Part shown: positions 8,164 to 18,600 of the stretch, piece by piece
Layout: each line of letters starts with the position of its first letter
Position numbering within the stretch: the stretch's first letter is position 1
Assembly: GCA_964526785.1 (NCBI GenBank)
Contig: CAZGMJ010000027.1
Location: 1 to 64,000, forward strand
DNA length: 64,000 bases
Direction of reading: 5' to 3'
Origin: CAZGMJ01 sp964526785
GTDB taxonomy: Bacteria > Planctomycetota > Phycisphaerae > Sedimentisphaerales > Anaerobacaceae
Position numbers and translations under genes: made by a program
The notes under the pieces: model-generated
Seen by the model: the letters and a program-made list of their open reading frames with translations, nothing else
What the model was told of the DNA's origin: nothing
Database searches by the model: none

Positions 8164-9804
8164 TCAGTCGTGGCGATAGACTCTGACTTTAAGAATCCGG
8201 GGCTCGGCGAGATCAAGAAATGTGTTGCGTGTATTGGGCGGGATCCTGGCGAGATGGTTCGCACCGGTTTCGTCGCCGTTTAGACGAAGCTCGCGGACCC
8301 ACTGTCCGTCTTCGAAACGGCCCATCTCCACGCTCAGGATGTTGGTGTATCGGGGCCCGGGGGTAGTTGCACCGAAGTTCACCTCGATGCCGTGACCCGC
8401 GACAAGCAGCTCCTCGGGGCCCGTCTGTATGATCAGTCCGTACCGGGGAGCGTTATCCGCAATACCTCTGGTCATGTAGCGGATATTGGCACGATAGTCG
8501 CCGACGATTACAGCTTCATCGGGCCGCTCCTTGTCCTTATCCTGGCGATAGACGCCTACCATGCGGTCGGTGCCATGCGCCGCGCTTATAAATGGTATGA
8601 GTTGGGCCAGCACAGCATATCCGCGGCCAAGCGGGTGATCCTCACGACAATGCTCGATGCCGAAGGGTGCAAAGCACATCGCATCGTGCTGGGCGATCGC
8701 CCAGAATGCGCGAGCCACTGCCTCGTCGTCCGTTCGTGCCTCGGGGATCATCAAGGGATTGTCAGACTGCGTGTACTCGGCGCAGATGCCTTTGAAGTCG
8801 GGCAGATAGATGTCCGGTGCGAACAAATCGATATCCGGTGCGGCCGCCCGCCAGACATCCATCATGTGCGCCACCGGTCCGCCGCTCGGATAGTCGCCGG
8901 GCTTGCCGCCAGGCCCCCGCAGCCACGCGTTTACATACATCGGGAGCGGGTACTCGTCTTTGCCCGCCTTTGCCACCGCGTTGATATACGTGGCGTAGTG
9001 CCACGCCATGAATATCTCGGCCGTGTGCAACCCGTCGCCGAAAACGTCGGTCCACGTGCCCGATTCGCGGAAGCCCGTCTTCTCCCAGATTGCGCGGAAT
9101 TCCCGGACGAGCGAATCTTTGTGCGCCTTGAGATAATCCATCAATTTGCCGGGCACTGCGGAACCGAAAGCTGCATCGGCCATGGGCGAAAGATCCCGCG
9201 GTTCCGGGCGAATGCCCACCTCGTTCTGAACCTGGACCATGATTACGGTCTGCTGTTTGGCATCGATCTTTCGCAGATGGCGCATCAGAGCCGCAAACGC
9301 CCTGGCATCCGCCCGCCGACTTACCTCGCTCAGGGGCGTCAGCACGTTCTTCGTATTGAGATTCGACGAACCCAAACAGCGCGGGAACCGCCTGGTGTCG
9401 CGCTTGACCCAGCCCGGCGCATAGCTGGAAACACCGTTTTTCCAACTGGCGAACCAGATCAGCACCATTCGCATATCGTTCTGCCGCGCCTGGTGAATCA
9501 GTCCATCGATCAGCGCAAAGTCGAATTGCCCTTCCTCGGGCTCGACCAGTTCCCACGACGCCGAGGCAATGACCGTATTAAGATTCAACGCTCGCAGCTT
9601 CGGCCACACCCGCTCGGCGTATTTCAGGCCGGAGGAACTGGAATTGTGCAATTCGCCCGCGAGCATCACAAGAGGCTTACCATCCACAACTATCTGAGTG
9701 GCCGTGCCCTTGCGAACGAGTCGAGGAATATCGCCAGCCATTACTTCGGACGATACGACTATGCAAAAGACGAAGACAGCCGTCCGTACTCTGCATGATT
9801 TCAT
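8164..9804 (-). CDS. Secreted GH35-like beta-galactosidase family protein (DUF5597-type)
   Basis: A 546-residue exported glycoside hydrolase. A signal peptide covers about residues 1-23 (RTAVFVFCIVVSSEVMAG). The TIM barrel starts with GKPLVMLAGELHNSSSS and the family block TVIASASWELVEPEEGQFDF. The likely acid/base is E195 in MVQVQNEVG and the likely nucleophile E355 in LMIPEAR, both in the positions expected for GH35 clan GH-A enzymes. The C-terminal part after about 430 fits the DUF5597 beta domain. The ATG at 9804 is preferred over an upstream in-frame start because it gives a clean signal peptide and has GGAG 10 bases upstream. Its expected role is removing terminal galactose or a related sugar from polysaccharide outside the cytoplasm. 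It stands alone on the minus strand; the substrate is not determinable from sequence. Confidence 0.82.
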   Translation of the reverse strand: MKSCRVRTAVFVFCIVVSSEVMAGDIPRLVRKGTATQIVVDGKPLVMLAGELHNSSSSGLKYAERVWPKLRALNLNTVIASASWELVEPEEGQFDFALIDGLIHQARQNDMRMVLIWFASWKNGVSSYAPGWVKRDTRRFPRCLGSSNLNTKNVLTPLSEVSRRADARAFAALMRHLRKIDAKQQTVIMVQVQNEVGIRPEPRDLSPMADAAFGSAVPGKLMDYLKAHKDSLVREFRAIWEKTGFRESGTWTDVFGDGLHTAEIFMAWHYATYINAVAKAGKDEYPLPMYVNAWLRGPGGKPGDYPSGGPVAHMMDVWRAAAPDIDLFAPDIYLPDFKGICAEYTQSDNPLMIPEARTDDEAVARAFWAIAQHDAMCFAPFGIEHCREDHPLGRGYAVLAQLIPFISAAHGTDRMVGVYRQDKDKERPDEAVIVGDYRANIRYMTRGIADNAPRYGLIIQTGPEELLVAGHGIEVNFGATTPGPRYTNILSVEMGRFEDGQWVRELRLNGDETGANHLARIPPNTRNTFLDLAEPRILKVRVYRHD

Positions 9805-10020
9805 AGGGTCAAAACTCCATACTATTGTCATTGGTTCGGTTTATGATTCAGCGATTCTACTTGATTCTCGCGTCGCTGGGCTTCAAAATCAAGTCGCGGT
9901 AGAGCCGAAGCGAACGGATTCGGCCCGCCTCAAGTATATACCGACAAATAAACAGACTCGACATTCTTGGTATGACAAGCATTTTTGGGGACTGGGAACA
10001 CATGCACTCCCGGAGAAAGG

Positions 10021-10740
10021 ATGCAGCAAATGAATACGTACAACTTCCCTGCGGGGCTTTCGGCAATCGAAGCCCAAGCCGATGAGAGAGTCGCATTTGT
10101 CCGGCGAACGTATTTGCACCTGGCCGGTGCGATCGCTGCATTCGTCGGGCTCGAAGTACTTCTGCTCAATTCCGCTTTGCCGGAGATCATGCTCCGCTTC
10201 CTTCAGGGCAATCAGTACGGTTGGCTGATGATTCTCGGGGCGTTCATTCTCGCCGGATGGCTGGCCCGCGGTCTGGCGGCCAGCGGTGCATCGGTCGGGG
10301 CCCAGTATCTCGGACTCGGCGTATATGTCGTTGCCGAAGCCATCATATTCGTCCCGATACTATTCATCGCGGTGCGGTTTTCCTCGCCGCAGGTGCTTCC
10401 GACTGCTGCGGTACTGACCGGTCTGCTTTTTGCGGGGCTGACTGCCGTCGCCTTCATCACACGGACAGACTTCTCCTTCCTCCGAGGAATCCTCACCATC
10501 GGCGGGTTTCTTGCCCTCGGCGCTATTGTAGCCGGAACGATATTCGGATTCGGCCTCGGATTGCTCTTTTCGGTTGCTATGGTAGGCTTAGCCGGGGCGG
10601 CCATTCTTTATGACACATCGAAGATACTGCACCATTACCCGACGGACCGGCACGTCGCGGCCTCTCTGGAGCTATTTGCCTCAGTGGCGCTGTTGTTCTG
10701 GTACATCCTTCGCATCGTGATGAGTTTTTCGAGACGATAG
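10021..10740 (+). CDS. Bax inhibitor-1 / YccA family membrane protein
   Basis: A 239-residue polytopic membrane protein with seven hydrophobic segments. It shows family features: a cytoplasmic start with ERVAFVRRTYLHLAGAIAAF, a central FITRTDFSFLRGILTIGGFL and the terminal SKILHHYP, followed by ASLELFASVALLFWYILRIV. Bacterial BI-1 proteins such as YccA and YetJ are calcium-leak or FtsH-interacting membrane proteins, so a role in membrane quality control or ion homeostasis is inferred. The start at 10021 has GGAGAAAGG directly upstream; an ATG at 10030 is an equally spaced alternative (AGGA plus 8). It is a single-gene unit, convergent with the DUF5060 gene and not obviously linked to the neighbouring hydrolases. 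Confidence 0.88.
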   Translation: MQQMNTYNFPAGLSAIEAQADERVAFVRRTYLHLAGAIAAFVGLEVLLLNSALPEIMLRFLQGNQYGWLMILGAFILAGWLARGLAASGASVGAQYLGLGVYVVAEAIIFVPILFIAVRFSSPQVLPTAAVLTGLLFAGLTAVAFITRTDFSFLRGILTIGGFLALGAIVAGTIFGFGLGLLFSVAMVGLAGAAILYDTSKILHHYPTDRHVAASLELFASVALLFWYILRIVMSFSRR

Positions 10741-10863
10741 TGACGATATGTGCCGGGCACACTGAGCGATTGTGTGAGCGCTGCTTGAATCAGGAGATGA
10801 ATTTACCGGTCGTCCCAGCCGCCGGATGCACGTTCTCCGCAGGGAGAAAGAAGTTGTGCAGCC

Positions 10864-12675
10864 TTATCCTTCCGGGCGGCTGATCAGCACTGCCCAGTCC
10901 TGCGATATATCTGCGGGTGGAAGTCCAAGCTCTATTCTCCGGCCGCTCTCGAGCGATATCGCATCACCCTCGAACCGTCCACTGCGGGGATCGTACCATC
11001 GCTGAATGAACTGCCCCTGAGTTCCGCTGAGATCCAACACGCCGGTCTGCGTAGCGGTCGGCAAGTAGATCGCATAGCAGCGGCCCGGCGCGGCAAAGAC
11101 CTGGGCATCGTGCGAACATGTCTTGCCCTTGTGTACCGTTTCGCCCGTGAGCAATTCGTCTGCGGGCTGCATTTCCCAGAACGGCAGATACTCCTCCATG
11201 AATCGACGGGCATACCATATGTACTGCCACAAATCTTCATATTTGCGAAAGTCCTCTGTCTCGAGTAGTTCGGCTACAATGAATTCCAACTGTCCGCCCG
11301 AGAGATATGCGGGCCAGAGCTTCTCTTTTCGCAGTGCTTCCGCATCAGCCACCGGCAGCCACTGCTTATCGCCGAGCGTCACGGTGAATTCATCGATCGC
11401 GATCGGCAGCGGTCGTCCCGCCTCAGCCGTGAGTCGTCGAAACCTCTCGACGACCGGCTCGATATCTTTGCGGCCGATCTGAATCGACGTTATGCTGAAG
11501 CGCTCATCGCCAATGAACGGTCGCCACGCCTGGACAGGATCGCCGGCATGGTGCACGGTAATCGGGTGTCCGTAGGGGTCGATCTGCCGGATGTACGAAG
11601 CGAACCGGCGTATGCTCTCAGCACCCAGGTCGAGGCCCAGATTGTACTCTTCGCAGAGGTTCCACAAGACGGCGTTGTGGTGTCCGAAGCGGGCAATCAT
11701 CTCCCGATAGAATAGCTGGCGTTCAGTCGTCAGTTCTCTGCCGCCGAGTTCCAGCTTGTTGTTCTTCTCGGCCTCGTTAAAGACGAAATGCAGCACGATT
11801 CCCTTTGCCTGTGCGTGTGCAAAGACAATCTCCCACTGGTGCAGCTTGCTGATATCGTAGTGCAGGTTGTCGTTGGAAGGATCGCCGCCCGGCTTGACGG
11901 GGCCGACAAACGGCCATGTGTCCCGACCGTCTCCACCAATGTTCATGGGCAGGAAGTAGATCAGGTTCACGTGCTGATCGGCGAGGTAGTTGATCGCGCC
12001 GATGATGCCTCTTCCTCTGCCGTCGTCCCAGTCCGGATCGCCGGTACGCCAATCACGGACGTGTTCTCGGTAGGTCTTTACGCCGAACCGGCTGCCGGAC
12101 CGTGTGTTGTCGAACCCCTGATAACTCAGGAAGTTCTCAGGGCTGTCCGTCCCGCCTTTTATCCAGTACGGCCCGGCCCTGAATTTGAGATAATGCCCTC
12201 CGACATACTCCAGTCGGCCCCATCGATGAAAGCCATTTGCCCGGCGATCAGCGGCTTCCACGCTAAGATCGCCTGTCTGGCCGTCCGGCACAACAGGCGT
12301 CCCGTCAGCCTTCTTATCCAGGGCGACATTATTGCCGTGAACGAAGGATGTTGCATATCGCCACCGGCCAGGCTCGTCCGGTGTGAACCGGACTCTCCAG
12401 CAATTGCCGCTGCCATTGCCCTGGCCGTCACCGTCGAAGAACCCGCAAACATCGTAGCGCTGTCCTGAAGGGCCGGTGAAGACGACCTGCAACCGATAGT
12501 CCAGGAAGGGATTGGGGGAGCTGTCGGCCGCGCCGGCCTGCGGACCTTCGAAATCCAAGGTTACCGTGTGCCACTGCTTTGGATTACTCTTGATGGTCGC
12601 GCCGCCGACACAGCCACCAAGTATCATTATGAACACAATCATCTGCAGACCCGACTTGCTTTTCAGTTCCACCAT
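10864..12675 (-). CDS. DUF5060-domain glycoside hydrolase-like lipoprotein
   Basis: A 603-residue exported protein with a lipobox (MILGGC, C22), so probably lipid-anchored. The N-terminal DUF5060 beta-sandwich (about 35-140) shows the family order: WHTVTLDFEGP, DYRLQVVFTGPSGQRYDVCG, WRVRFTPDEPGRWRYATSF. A GH-A-like barrel follows, starting with FHRWGRLEYVGGHYLKFRAG. Candidate catalytic glutamates are in AVLWNLCEEYNLG and in AIDEFTVTLGD. The C-terminal beta domain (CYAIYLPTATQTGVLDLSG, RWYDPRSGRFEG) is the type found at the end of DUF4038/DUF5060 enzymes. The ATG at 12675 is chosen for GGAG seven bases upstream and because it gives the lipoprotein signal. It is divergent from the isomerase-like gene at 13008 across 332 bp. 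The substrate is unknown. Confidence 0.8.
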   Translation of the reverse strand: MVELKSKSGLQMIVFIMILGGCVGGATIKSNPKQWHTVTLDFEGPQAGAADSSPNPFLDYRLQVVFTGPSGQRYDVCGFFDGDGQGNGSGNCWRVRFTPDEPGRWRYATSFVHGNNVALDKKADGTPVVPDGQTGDLSVEAADRRANGFHRWGRLEYVGGHYLKFRAGPYWIKGGTDSPENFLSYQGFDNTRSGSRFGVKTYREHVRDWRTGDPDWDDGRGRGIIGAINYLADQHVNLIYFLPMNIGGDGRDTWPFVGPVKPGGDPSNDNLHYDISKLHQWEIVFAHAQAKGIVLHFVFNEAEKNNKLELGGRELTTERQLFYREMIARFGHHNAVLWNLCEEYNLGLDLGAESIRRFASYIRQIDPYGHPITVHHAGDPVQAWRPFIGDERFSITSIQIGRKDIEPVVERFRRLTAEAGRPLPIAIDEFTVTLGDKQWLPVADAEALRKEKLWPAYLSGGQLEFIVAELLETEDFRKYEDLWQYIWYARRFMEEYLPFWEMQPADELLTGETVHKGKTCSHDAQVFAAPGRCYAIYLPTATQTGVLDLSGTQGQFIQRWYDPRSGRFEGDAISLESGRRIELGLPPADISQDWAVLISRPEG

Positions 12676-13007
12676 ATGATGCTCCTTCTTCTGCGGCTGA
12701 TCCGGTACCCGAACCGTCGGGCGCCTGCGATCCGCACAAGCAGACGACATAACGGCAACGATTAGTGTTATCCTCGCTGTTCCAGCGTCGAATTGCAAGG
12801 CTTCCATCACGTCTGCGAACGCGGGAGCATTTTTCCTCAGGTGCTTGCAGCTATTGGCAGCATGGAATGTGTTGGTGAACATTCAGGATGTCGCCGCTTT
12901 TTTCGTTGTGCGGCCTGCTGCTTTGCGGTACATCTTTGCCTACAGACGCACGGGCCTTTGGTCGGCCCCGCCAATCGCATAAACAGGACTACTGCCAGAG
13001 GTGAACC
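12676..13007. other. Divergent intergenic region between hydrolase and isomerase genes
   Basis: 332 bp that must carry the 5' ends of both divergent genes. The isomerase has AGAGGTGA just before its ATG, and the hydrolase lipoprotein has AAGGAG. No convincing promoter pair or operator was identified by eye, and no gene is seen. Confidence 0.5.
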
Positions 13008-13970
13008 ATGAAGCAAGCCATCATCTGCCCGTTCTTTGGCAAACTCCGCGACCGCTTTTGCGACTACGGCCAGGAACTGACCGTCAGAGAGAAGCTCGAG
13101 CGGATCGCGCAGGTGCCGGGCGTCACCGGTGTCGAAATCGTTTATCCGCATGAGCTGACCGATCTGGCAGCCGTCAAGGATGCCCTGCAGCAGTTACATC
13201 TGAGTGTTTCAGCTATTAACGTGAACGTTAAGTCCGATCCCCAGTTCGTCAACGGATCGATTACCTCGCCCGATGCCGATATACGGGCGCAGGCCGTCGA
13301 TTATCTCTGCAAGGCCAAGGATGCCGCAGTCGAACTGAGCGCCGAGCGCATCACGTGCTGTCCGTTGAGTGACGGCTATGACTATCCGTTCCATATTCAT
13401 TACACCAGTGCATGGGAGAGAATGGTCGAAGTCGTCCGACAGGCCGCTTCGTACCGACCCGAGATTGTCTTCCACCTCGAATATAAACCCTTCGAAACCC
13501 GTGTGCACAATCTGCTGTCATCTGCAGCCAAGACTATCCAGCTCTGCCAGGCAGCGGGCGGGTCGAATCTCGGCGTCACCATCGACATCGGCCACTCCGC
13601 CTTCGGCGGCGAACCACCCGCGGATTCACTCATGCAGGTCGTCGCCGCAGGACTGCCCTTCTACATCCACACCAATGACAACAACGGCAAGCTCGACTGG
13701 GACCTTATCTCGGGGGCCTGCAACGTCTGGGAATTCGCCGAGTTCCTTTTCTACCTCAAAGAACTCGACTATGACGGCTGGATAACCGCCGACGTCGCGC
13801 CTTTTCGCCAGGATGCCTTCGAAGTTTTTGCCCTCAACTGCCGCTTCACAGAACAAGTCTGGAACTGGCTCGATCGCATGGACCGGGATACCATCCGGGC
13901 ATGTCTCCACAAACACGACTTTTTAACCATACGTAAGATGATGGAACCTTACGTATTTTTCGCCCCCTAA
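13008..13970 (+). CDS. Sugar phosphate isomerase/epimerase-like TIM barrel protein
   Basis: A 320-residue cytoplasmic protein of the xylose-isomerase-like/AP-endonuclease-2 superfamily. Candidate metal and catalytic positions line the barrel: E158 in FHLEYKPFE, D193 and H196 in VTIDIGHSAFGG, H221 and D224 in YIHTNDNNG, and D262 in WITADVAP. Such proteins convert keto sugars, inositols or sugar phosphates, so it probably processes a monosaccharide released by the surrounding hydrolases. The start is well supported by AGAGGTGAACC before the ATG. A hairpin at 13991-14018 follows the stop. No transporter or kinase gene accompanies it, so its exact substrate cannot be named. Confidence 0.82.
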   Translation: MKQAIICPFFGKLRDRFCDYGQELTVREKLERIAQVPGVTGVEIVYPHELTDLAAVKDALQQLHLSVSAINVNVKSDPQFVNGSITSPDADIRAQAVDYLCKAKDAAVELSAERITCCPLSDGYDYPFHIHYTSAWERMVEVVRQAASYRPEIVFHLEYKPFETRVHNLLSSAAKTIQLCQAAGGSNLGVTIDIGHSAFGGEPPADSLMQVVAAGLPFYIHTNDNNGKLDWDLISGACNVWEFAEFLFYLKELDYDGWITADVAPFRQDAFEVFALNCRFTEQVWNWLDRMDRDTIRACLHKHDFLTIRKMMEPYVFFAP

Positions 13971-14703
13971 GGACTGCGGCTACCGGCGACGGTTCCCGCA
14001 CTCATAAGTGGCGGAACCCACGCGGCCCCAGCCGTTCGGTTGGCTGCCGTTCATATGATTTCCCCCTGTGGGCCATGCGGTGGAGGTCAGTGCTTTTCTA
14101 TCAATTTCCAACGTCAGAAGGCCCAGACAAAACCTGTTAATTCGTGCGGCGCAGGGACTAAGCGGCGAGATGCCCTTGGGCGTGTTCTGCCAACCTGCTC
14201 TCACATACCCACCCGATCCGCACGAGATAAACCACACTGCATGGAGCCAAGATTCCTCTGTGCAGAGGAGAGCGAACGCCGTAATAGAACATACGGATGT
14301 GCTTCGCGCAAGCACAATACCACCGGAACGACTTCGACAATGCCGGACACAATCCGCTATCACCTTTTCCAGAACAAGCATGGTGCTTAAACGGCTTACC
14401 CGGCTTCTACAAAACCCCAATCGGCCATTTTGCTTTTCCCCCTATCCCCCTGCGAAGGAGAAAAACAGGACTCCTTGTGTGCGAATTTACAGAAACCCGC
14501 GCATACTGACTATTGCAATGGATTCCTAGCGCATTTCTAACGAACAGCAAACAAACATTTTCTATTATCTCCGCACGATTCATCATATTAATGTCAGCAC
14601 ACGGCCTGTGTTAAAGCAACGAACAGTATTTTGCGCCGCCTGTGGCTGGCCATATTTGGACATTCTATGTTCATAAGACAGATGCGCGTAACAGAGGTAG
14701 GGC
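13971..14703. other. Long intergenic region with several short hairpins, no gene recognised
   Basis: About 730 bp between the isomerase and the response regulator. Besides the hairpin at 13991-14018 it contains CCTCTG-TG-CAGAGG near 14255, GTGCTT-CGCGC-AAGCAC at 14299-14315 and AAGCA-TGG-TGCTT near 14380. The last 200 bp are AT-richer than the genes and probably hold the promoter of the response regulator. A 146-codon minus-strand frame here has no domain or plausible start. An unannotated structured RNA is possible but not shown. Confidence 0.5.
13991..14018 (+). terminator. Hairpin downstream of the isomerase gene
   Basis: GGTTCC (13991-13996) pairs with GGAACC (14013-14018), then after a two-base internal mismatch CACT pairs with AGTG around a CATA loop. 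It lies 20 bases past the stop codon. There is no T-run after it, so it may be a rho-assisted or mRNA-stabilising 3' structure rather than a canonical terminator. Confidence 0.35.
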
Positions 14704-15387
14704 ATGGGTAAAGCAACAATACTGGTTGTTGACGATGAAGGAGATATTCTTGAGTTGTTGAGATTCCATCTTGTGCGCGAGAATTATGATGTAGTATGCG
14801 CCGAAACGGGGGATCAGGCTCTGGAAATGGTGAAGAAGCAGACGCCATCGCTGATTATTCTTGACCTGATGCTGCCCGGCATCGACGGTCTCGACCTGTG
14901 TAAGATATGGAAGAACGATTCATCGACAGCCGCCATTCCAATTATTATGCTGACGGCCAAGAGCGAAGACGCAGACATTGTAGCCGGGCTCGAATTGGGG
15001 GCGGACGATTATGTTACCAAGCCATTCAGTCCTCGAGTCCTTATGGCCCGTGTCCGCAGGATCCTGCGGAAAGCAGCGGTCGAACACGAGAATAACGATG
15101 TGGTAACTGTGCACGATCTGACAATGGACCCCGCGCGGTGTCAGGCAACCATTAACAGTTCCCCATTGGAATTGACATATTCTGAATTCAATATCCTGTA
15201 CACGTTGGCCCGCAGACCGGGGCGAGTCTTCACTCGTTACCAAATTGTGGACAGCATTCATGGTGAGGACTATGTCGTCAGCGATAGAGCGGTTGACGTA
15301 CACATAGCGTATTTGCGAAGAAAACTGGGACAGCACAAAGACTACATCCAGACCGTTCGGGGAGTGGGATACCGACTGAAGGATTAG
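14704..15387 (+). CDS. OmpR/PhoB-type two-component response regulator
   Basis: A 227-residue transcription regulator. The receiver domain (1-120) has the acidic pair DD at 10-11, phospho-acceptor D54 in LIILDLMLP, T84 in IIMLTAK and K106 in DDYVTKPF. The C-terminal winged helix (130-227) has the OmpR-type blocks LELTYSEFNILYTLARRPG and VDVHIAYLRRKLG, ending TVRGVGYRLKD. It binds DNA, probably as a phosphorylation-induced dimer. No histidine kinase gene is adjacent, so it is an orphan. Possible partners are the hybrid kinase at 1623-4655 or a kinase elsewhere. The start is ATG with AGAGGTAGGGC upstream. Its closest named family member is PhoB, but a phosphate role is not supported by the neighbours. 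Confidence 0.93.
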   Translation: MGKATILVVDDEGDILELLRFHLVRENYDVVCAETGDQALEMVKKQTPSLIILDLMLPGIDGLDLCKIWKNDSSTAAIPIIMLTAKSEDADIVAGLELGADDYVTKPFSPRVLMARVRRILRKAAVEHENNDVVTVHDLTMDPARCQATINSSPLELTYSEFNILYTLARRPGRVFTRYQIVDSIHGEDYVVSDRAVDVHIAYLRRKLGQHKDYIQTVRGVGYRLKD

Positions 15388-15617
15388 AAACAGCACCGCG
15401 ATTTGGATTGTCTTTTTTCGCCGATATCAAGAGCCCCCGACCGCTTGAAAGGGACCACATCCAGTATGCAGATCGGCCTCGACTCGGCAGGCAGGATCAC
15501 GAAAGGACAGGCAATCATCAGTACGTGATTTAACAGTTCTCGGCAGCACGAACCTCTATAGCAGACCCAGGCCCGCAGAGCACTCACGTCTGCACACACT
15601 CCAATATCGTGTAGTCA

Positions 15618-18600
15618 CTACTTCAGCAGCGAGACGAGTTTGGTATTTGCACCGATGTTGCCAAGCTGTGCCGCCTTTCGGTACAACTGCATGGCTCTGT
15701 CCATGTTGACGGTTAGACCTTCACCGTTCTCGTACATCCTGCCCAGACTAAACATAGCGTCCGGATTGCCGCGCTCCACAGCCCTGGCAAACCATATCGC
15801 GGCCTTGCCCAAATCGGCTGATGCCCCGAAGCCGTTGTAGTACATCAGCCCCAGATTGTACATGGCCTGCACATTCTCCTTTTCGGCGGCTCTGTGAAAC
15901 CACTCGATAGCCGCCGAGTTGTCTCTCACTACCATATCTCCCCTGTGGTAGATGACCCCCAGATTGTACATTGAATTGCGATCTCCAGCCTCCGCGGCCT
16001 TCTTAAACCATACCATTGCGAGGTTCGGATCCTGGTCGACCCCTTTGCCCTGATAATAGGCCATTCCAACATGATGCATCGCGGGCACATGGCCGCAGTC
16101 CGCTGCTCTGGCATACAAATCGAATGCATCGACATGGCTCTGTGCCAGGCCGAGACCCTGCTCGTACATCTCGGCAAGGGCGAACATCGACATACCATAC
16201 CCCTGATCACAGGCCTTTCGGAACCATGCAACGGCTTTGTCGTAATCCTGTGCAATACCGTAGCCACTGTAATACGCGACCGCGAGATTATGCATGCTAC
16301 TGACGTCACCGTTATCCGCTCCCGCCCGAAACCACTTGACGGCCTGTTCAACGTTTTTGTCCACCCCTTCCCCTGTCTGATACGTCAGGCCGGTAATGCC
16401 CATTCCACGGGCATTGCCCAGATTTGCAGCCTTCTCAAACCACTCGAAAGCCTGCCGCTGATCGCCCGACTCACTGTAGAGGATACCCAGATTCACCATC
16501 GCGTTCGTACTGCCCGCAGCAGCCGCCTCTTTGAACCATCTGGTTGACCGCCGCCAATCGGGTGCGACGCCGACCCCATTATAATAACCGAGCCCGAGGA
16601 TGTTCATGGCGTTGGCATCACCCAGTTCGGCTGCCGCGGCAAAGTAGTCCATCGCAATCGTGTCATTTGCCTCCACACCTTCGCCCCTGGAGTATATCTG
16701 ACCAAGATCGACCATTGCCTGTGGATTTCTGCGATCCGCCGCCTGCGTATAGATCGCAATGGCCAAATCGTAATTGCCTTCCGCAAGTGCTCGATCCGCC
16801 AAAATGAGCGAGTCGTCATTTTCAACCACCTGTGCATCTGTTTGAGCCCTGCCGGTGTTGCTGCCTTCTTCCGAGTCCTCTGCATTCTCTGCCTTGGCGG
16901 CGAAATGAAACGCCATGGCAAGCAGGCCGGCGACAAGTACAACGGCCGAAATGCCCACCAGAGTCCTATTCAACCGTGTCTTACTCTCTGCACTCTCGGG
17001 CACATTATCCTCCGGAGAATCAAACCAGATGAAAGGGTCAGTCTCGGCGTTAGTTTCATCAACAGCCTGACAATCCGCTTCCATCGAATCAATTATCATA
17101 CGGTACATAGCTTCGCCCGGGTCGTCGGCCGTTTCAACATCGGGCTTCGACACAGGATCGCTATCAGCCTGCGACGGTGGTTCTTTTACTACCTCACTAT
17201 ACCGGCTGGTTTGCTTTGTCGCATCTTCGAGCGAGCCTCTCAGATCGGCCACTTGCCGTTCATACCGTGCCCGAAGTCCTTTCATCTCTTCGTGGAGCCT
17301 CTCCGCTTCCCGCTCCGCTGTCGTTCGCCGATTCACTTCATCTGCGATCTGATGACGCGTCTGAATCCGTATCCGCTCGGCTTTCTCATTGGCCAATCGC
17401 AGCTGCTCTTCAGCTTTCAGCCGGGCGTTGTTGCGACTTTCGGCATCCGTATCCGCCTGCTGTCTGAGCTGTGCCAGCTGATCTTGCAGTGCACGAATGC
17501 GATGCTCCAACTCTTCGCGTGTTTCAGACTCACCCTGCAACTTCGCCTCGTATTCGGTTTTTAACCGCTCATTCTCGCGCTGCCGGGCCTGGAACTGCTC
17601 TTCAGCAAGGAACCTTGCCTGTTGGTGCGCTTCAATTCGCTTCTCAGCCTCTTTCGCTGCGTGCTCTGCTTTGTCACGGTATTGTCTATGATTCTGCTCC
17701 GCTCTCGCTCGTGCCTGAGATTCGACTTCTATTGTCTTCTCTGCTTCGGCTTTGATCTTCTCTATTGTACGAGCATGCTCGCGAACCTCTTTTTCAGCCT
17801 CCTGCCGCCTTGCTCTTTCCCGGCTCAGTCGCTGCCGGACATCCTCCTCAAGCCGCTTAGTCGTCGCCTTCAACTCCGCCTCATGGCGGCGTCTTTCGTC
17901 GAGAAGAGCAGCGGATTCGCCAGGTGCGTCCTGTTCGATCTTTTCCACCGTTTTGTCCGACGGATGCGAAAAAGGCTCCATGAATGCGCGGACACTGTGT
18001 TGCCTCTTCCGGGGATCGTCTGAAAGTGCGCTGCGTAACGCCTTGCTTCGGGGTTCGTTCAGTTCCGAGAATTGGCCGAACGGTTCTTCCGGACATCGAG
18101 CCCCTTCTCTCCGGACTTGCCGGCCGATCCCAAGGCAATCGCATATGCATGCAGCAACAGAATAGAGATCGCTTCCCCGGGTACCCGGATTCCCTTTGCA
18201 TTGCTCGGGTGATCTGAATCGAGACAGACCTGTCCCGGGCTCGTCATCCCCGAGAGCACTAACGCCCCTGACCAGTTCTTCAAGTCCAAAACGCAGCAGC
18301 ACACATGGCCCTTTGGCGGGAATAGCGATGTTGGCCGGAGCAATGCCGCCATGAACGAAATCTCTCTGATGCGCATAGTCAAGTGCGGCAGCAACGTCGC
18401 GAAAGATCGAAAGCGTTCTGTCGAGCGATAACGAGCTTTTGGCAGCGAGTTCTGCACCTAATGAAATCCCTTCGTAGTGATCGCAAACGACATATTTGAC
18501 TGACTCATCTATTCCAAAGTCGCGCAGAGTGGCGATACCCGGATGCGACAATGCCGCCAAGTCCCTTATCCGACTCTTCAGCCACTCGATGTGTTCAGGC

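Noticed and set aside
8392..9798. Long plus-strand frame (468 codons) opposite the GH35-like gene
   Set aside because: The minus-strand protein has clear glycoside hydrolase motifs; this frame mirrors its codon pattern and matches nothing.
14235..14270. Weak resemblance of the minus strand to the RNase P P4 region
   Set aside because: Only a GAGGAA...GGCTCC match; the remaining conserved RNase P core is absent.
13980..14420. 146-codon minus-strand frame in the gene-free region
   Set aside because: No domain, biased Cys/Trp-rich composition and weak start; treated as non-coding.
14380..14450. Possible GEMM (cyclic-di-GMP) riboswitch on the minus strand
   Set aside because: Some motif-like pieces (GCCGGGTAAGCCG) occur, but the required order and tetraloop receptor were not found and no gene follows.
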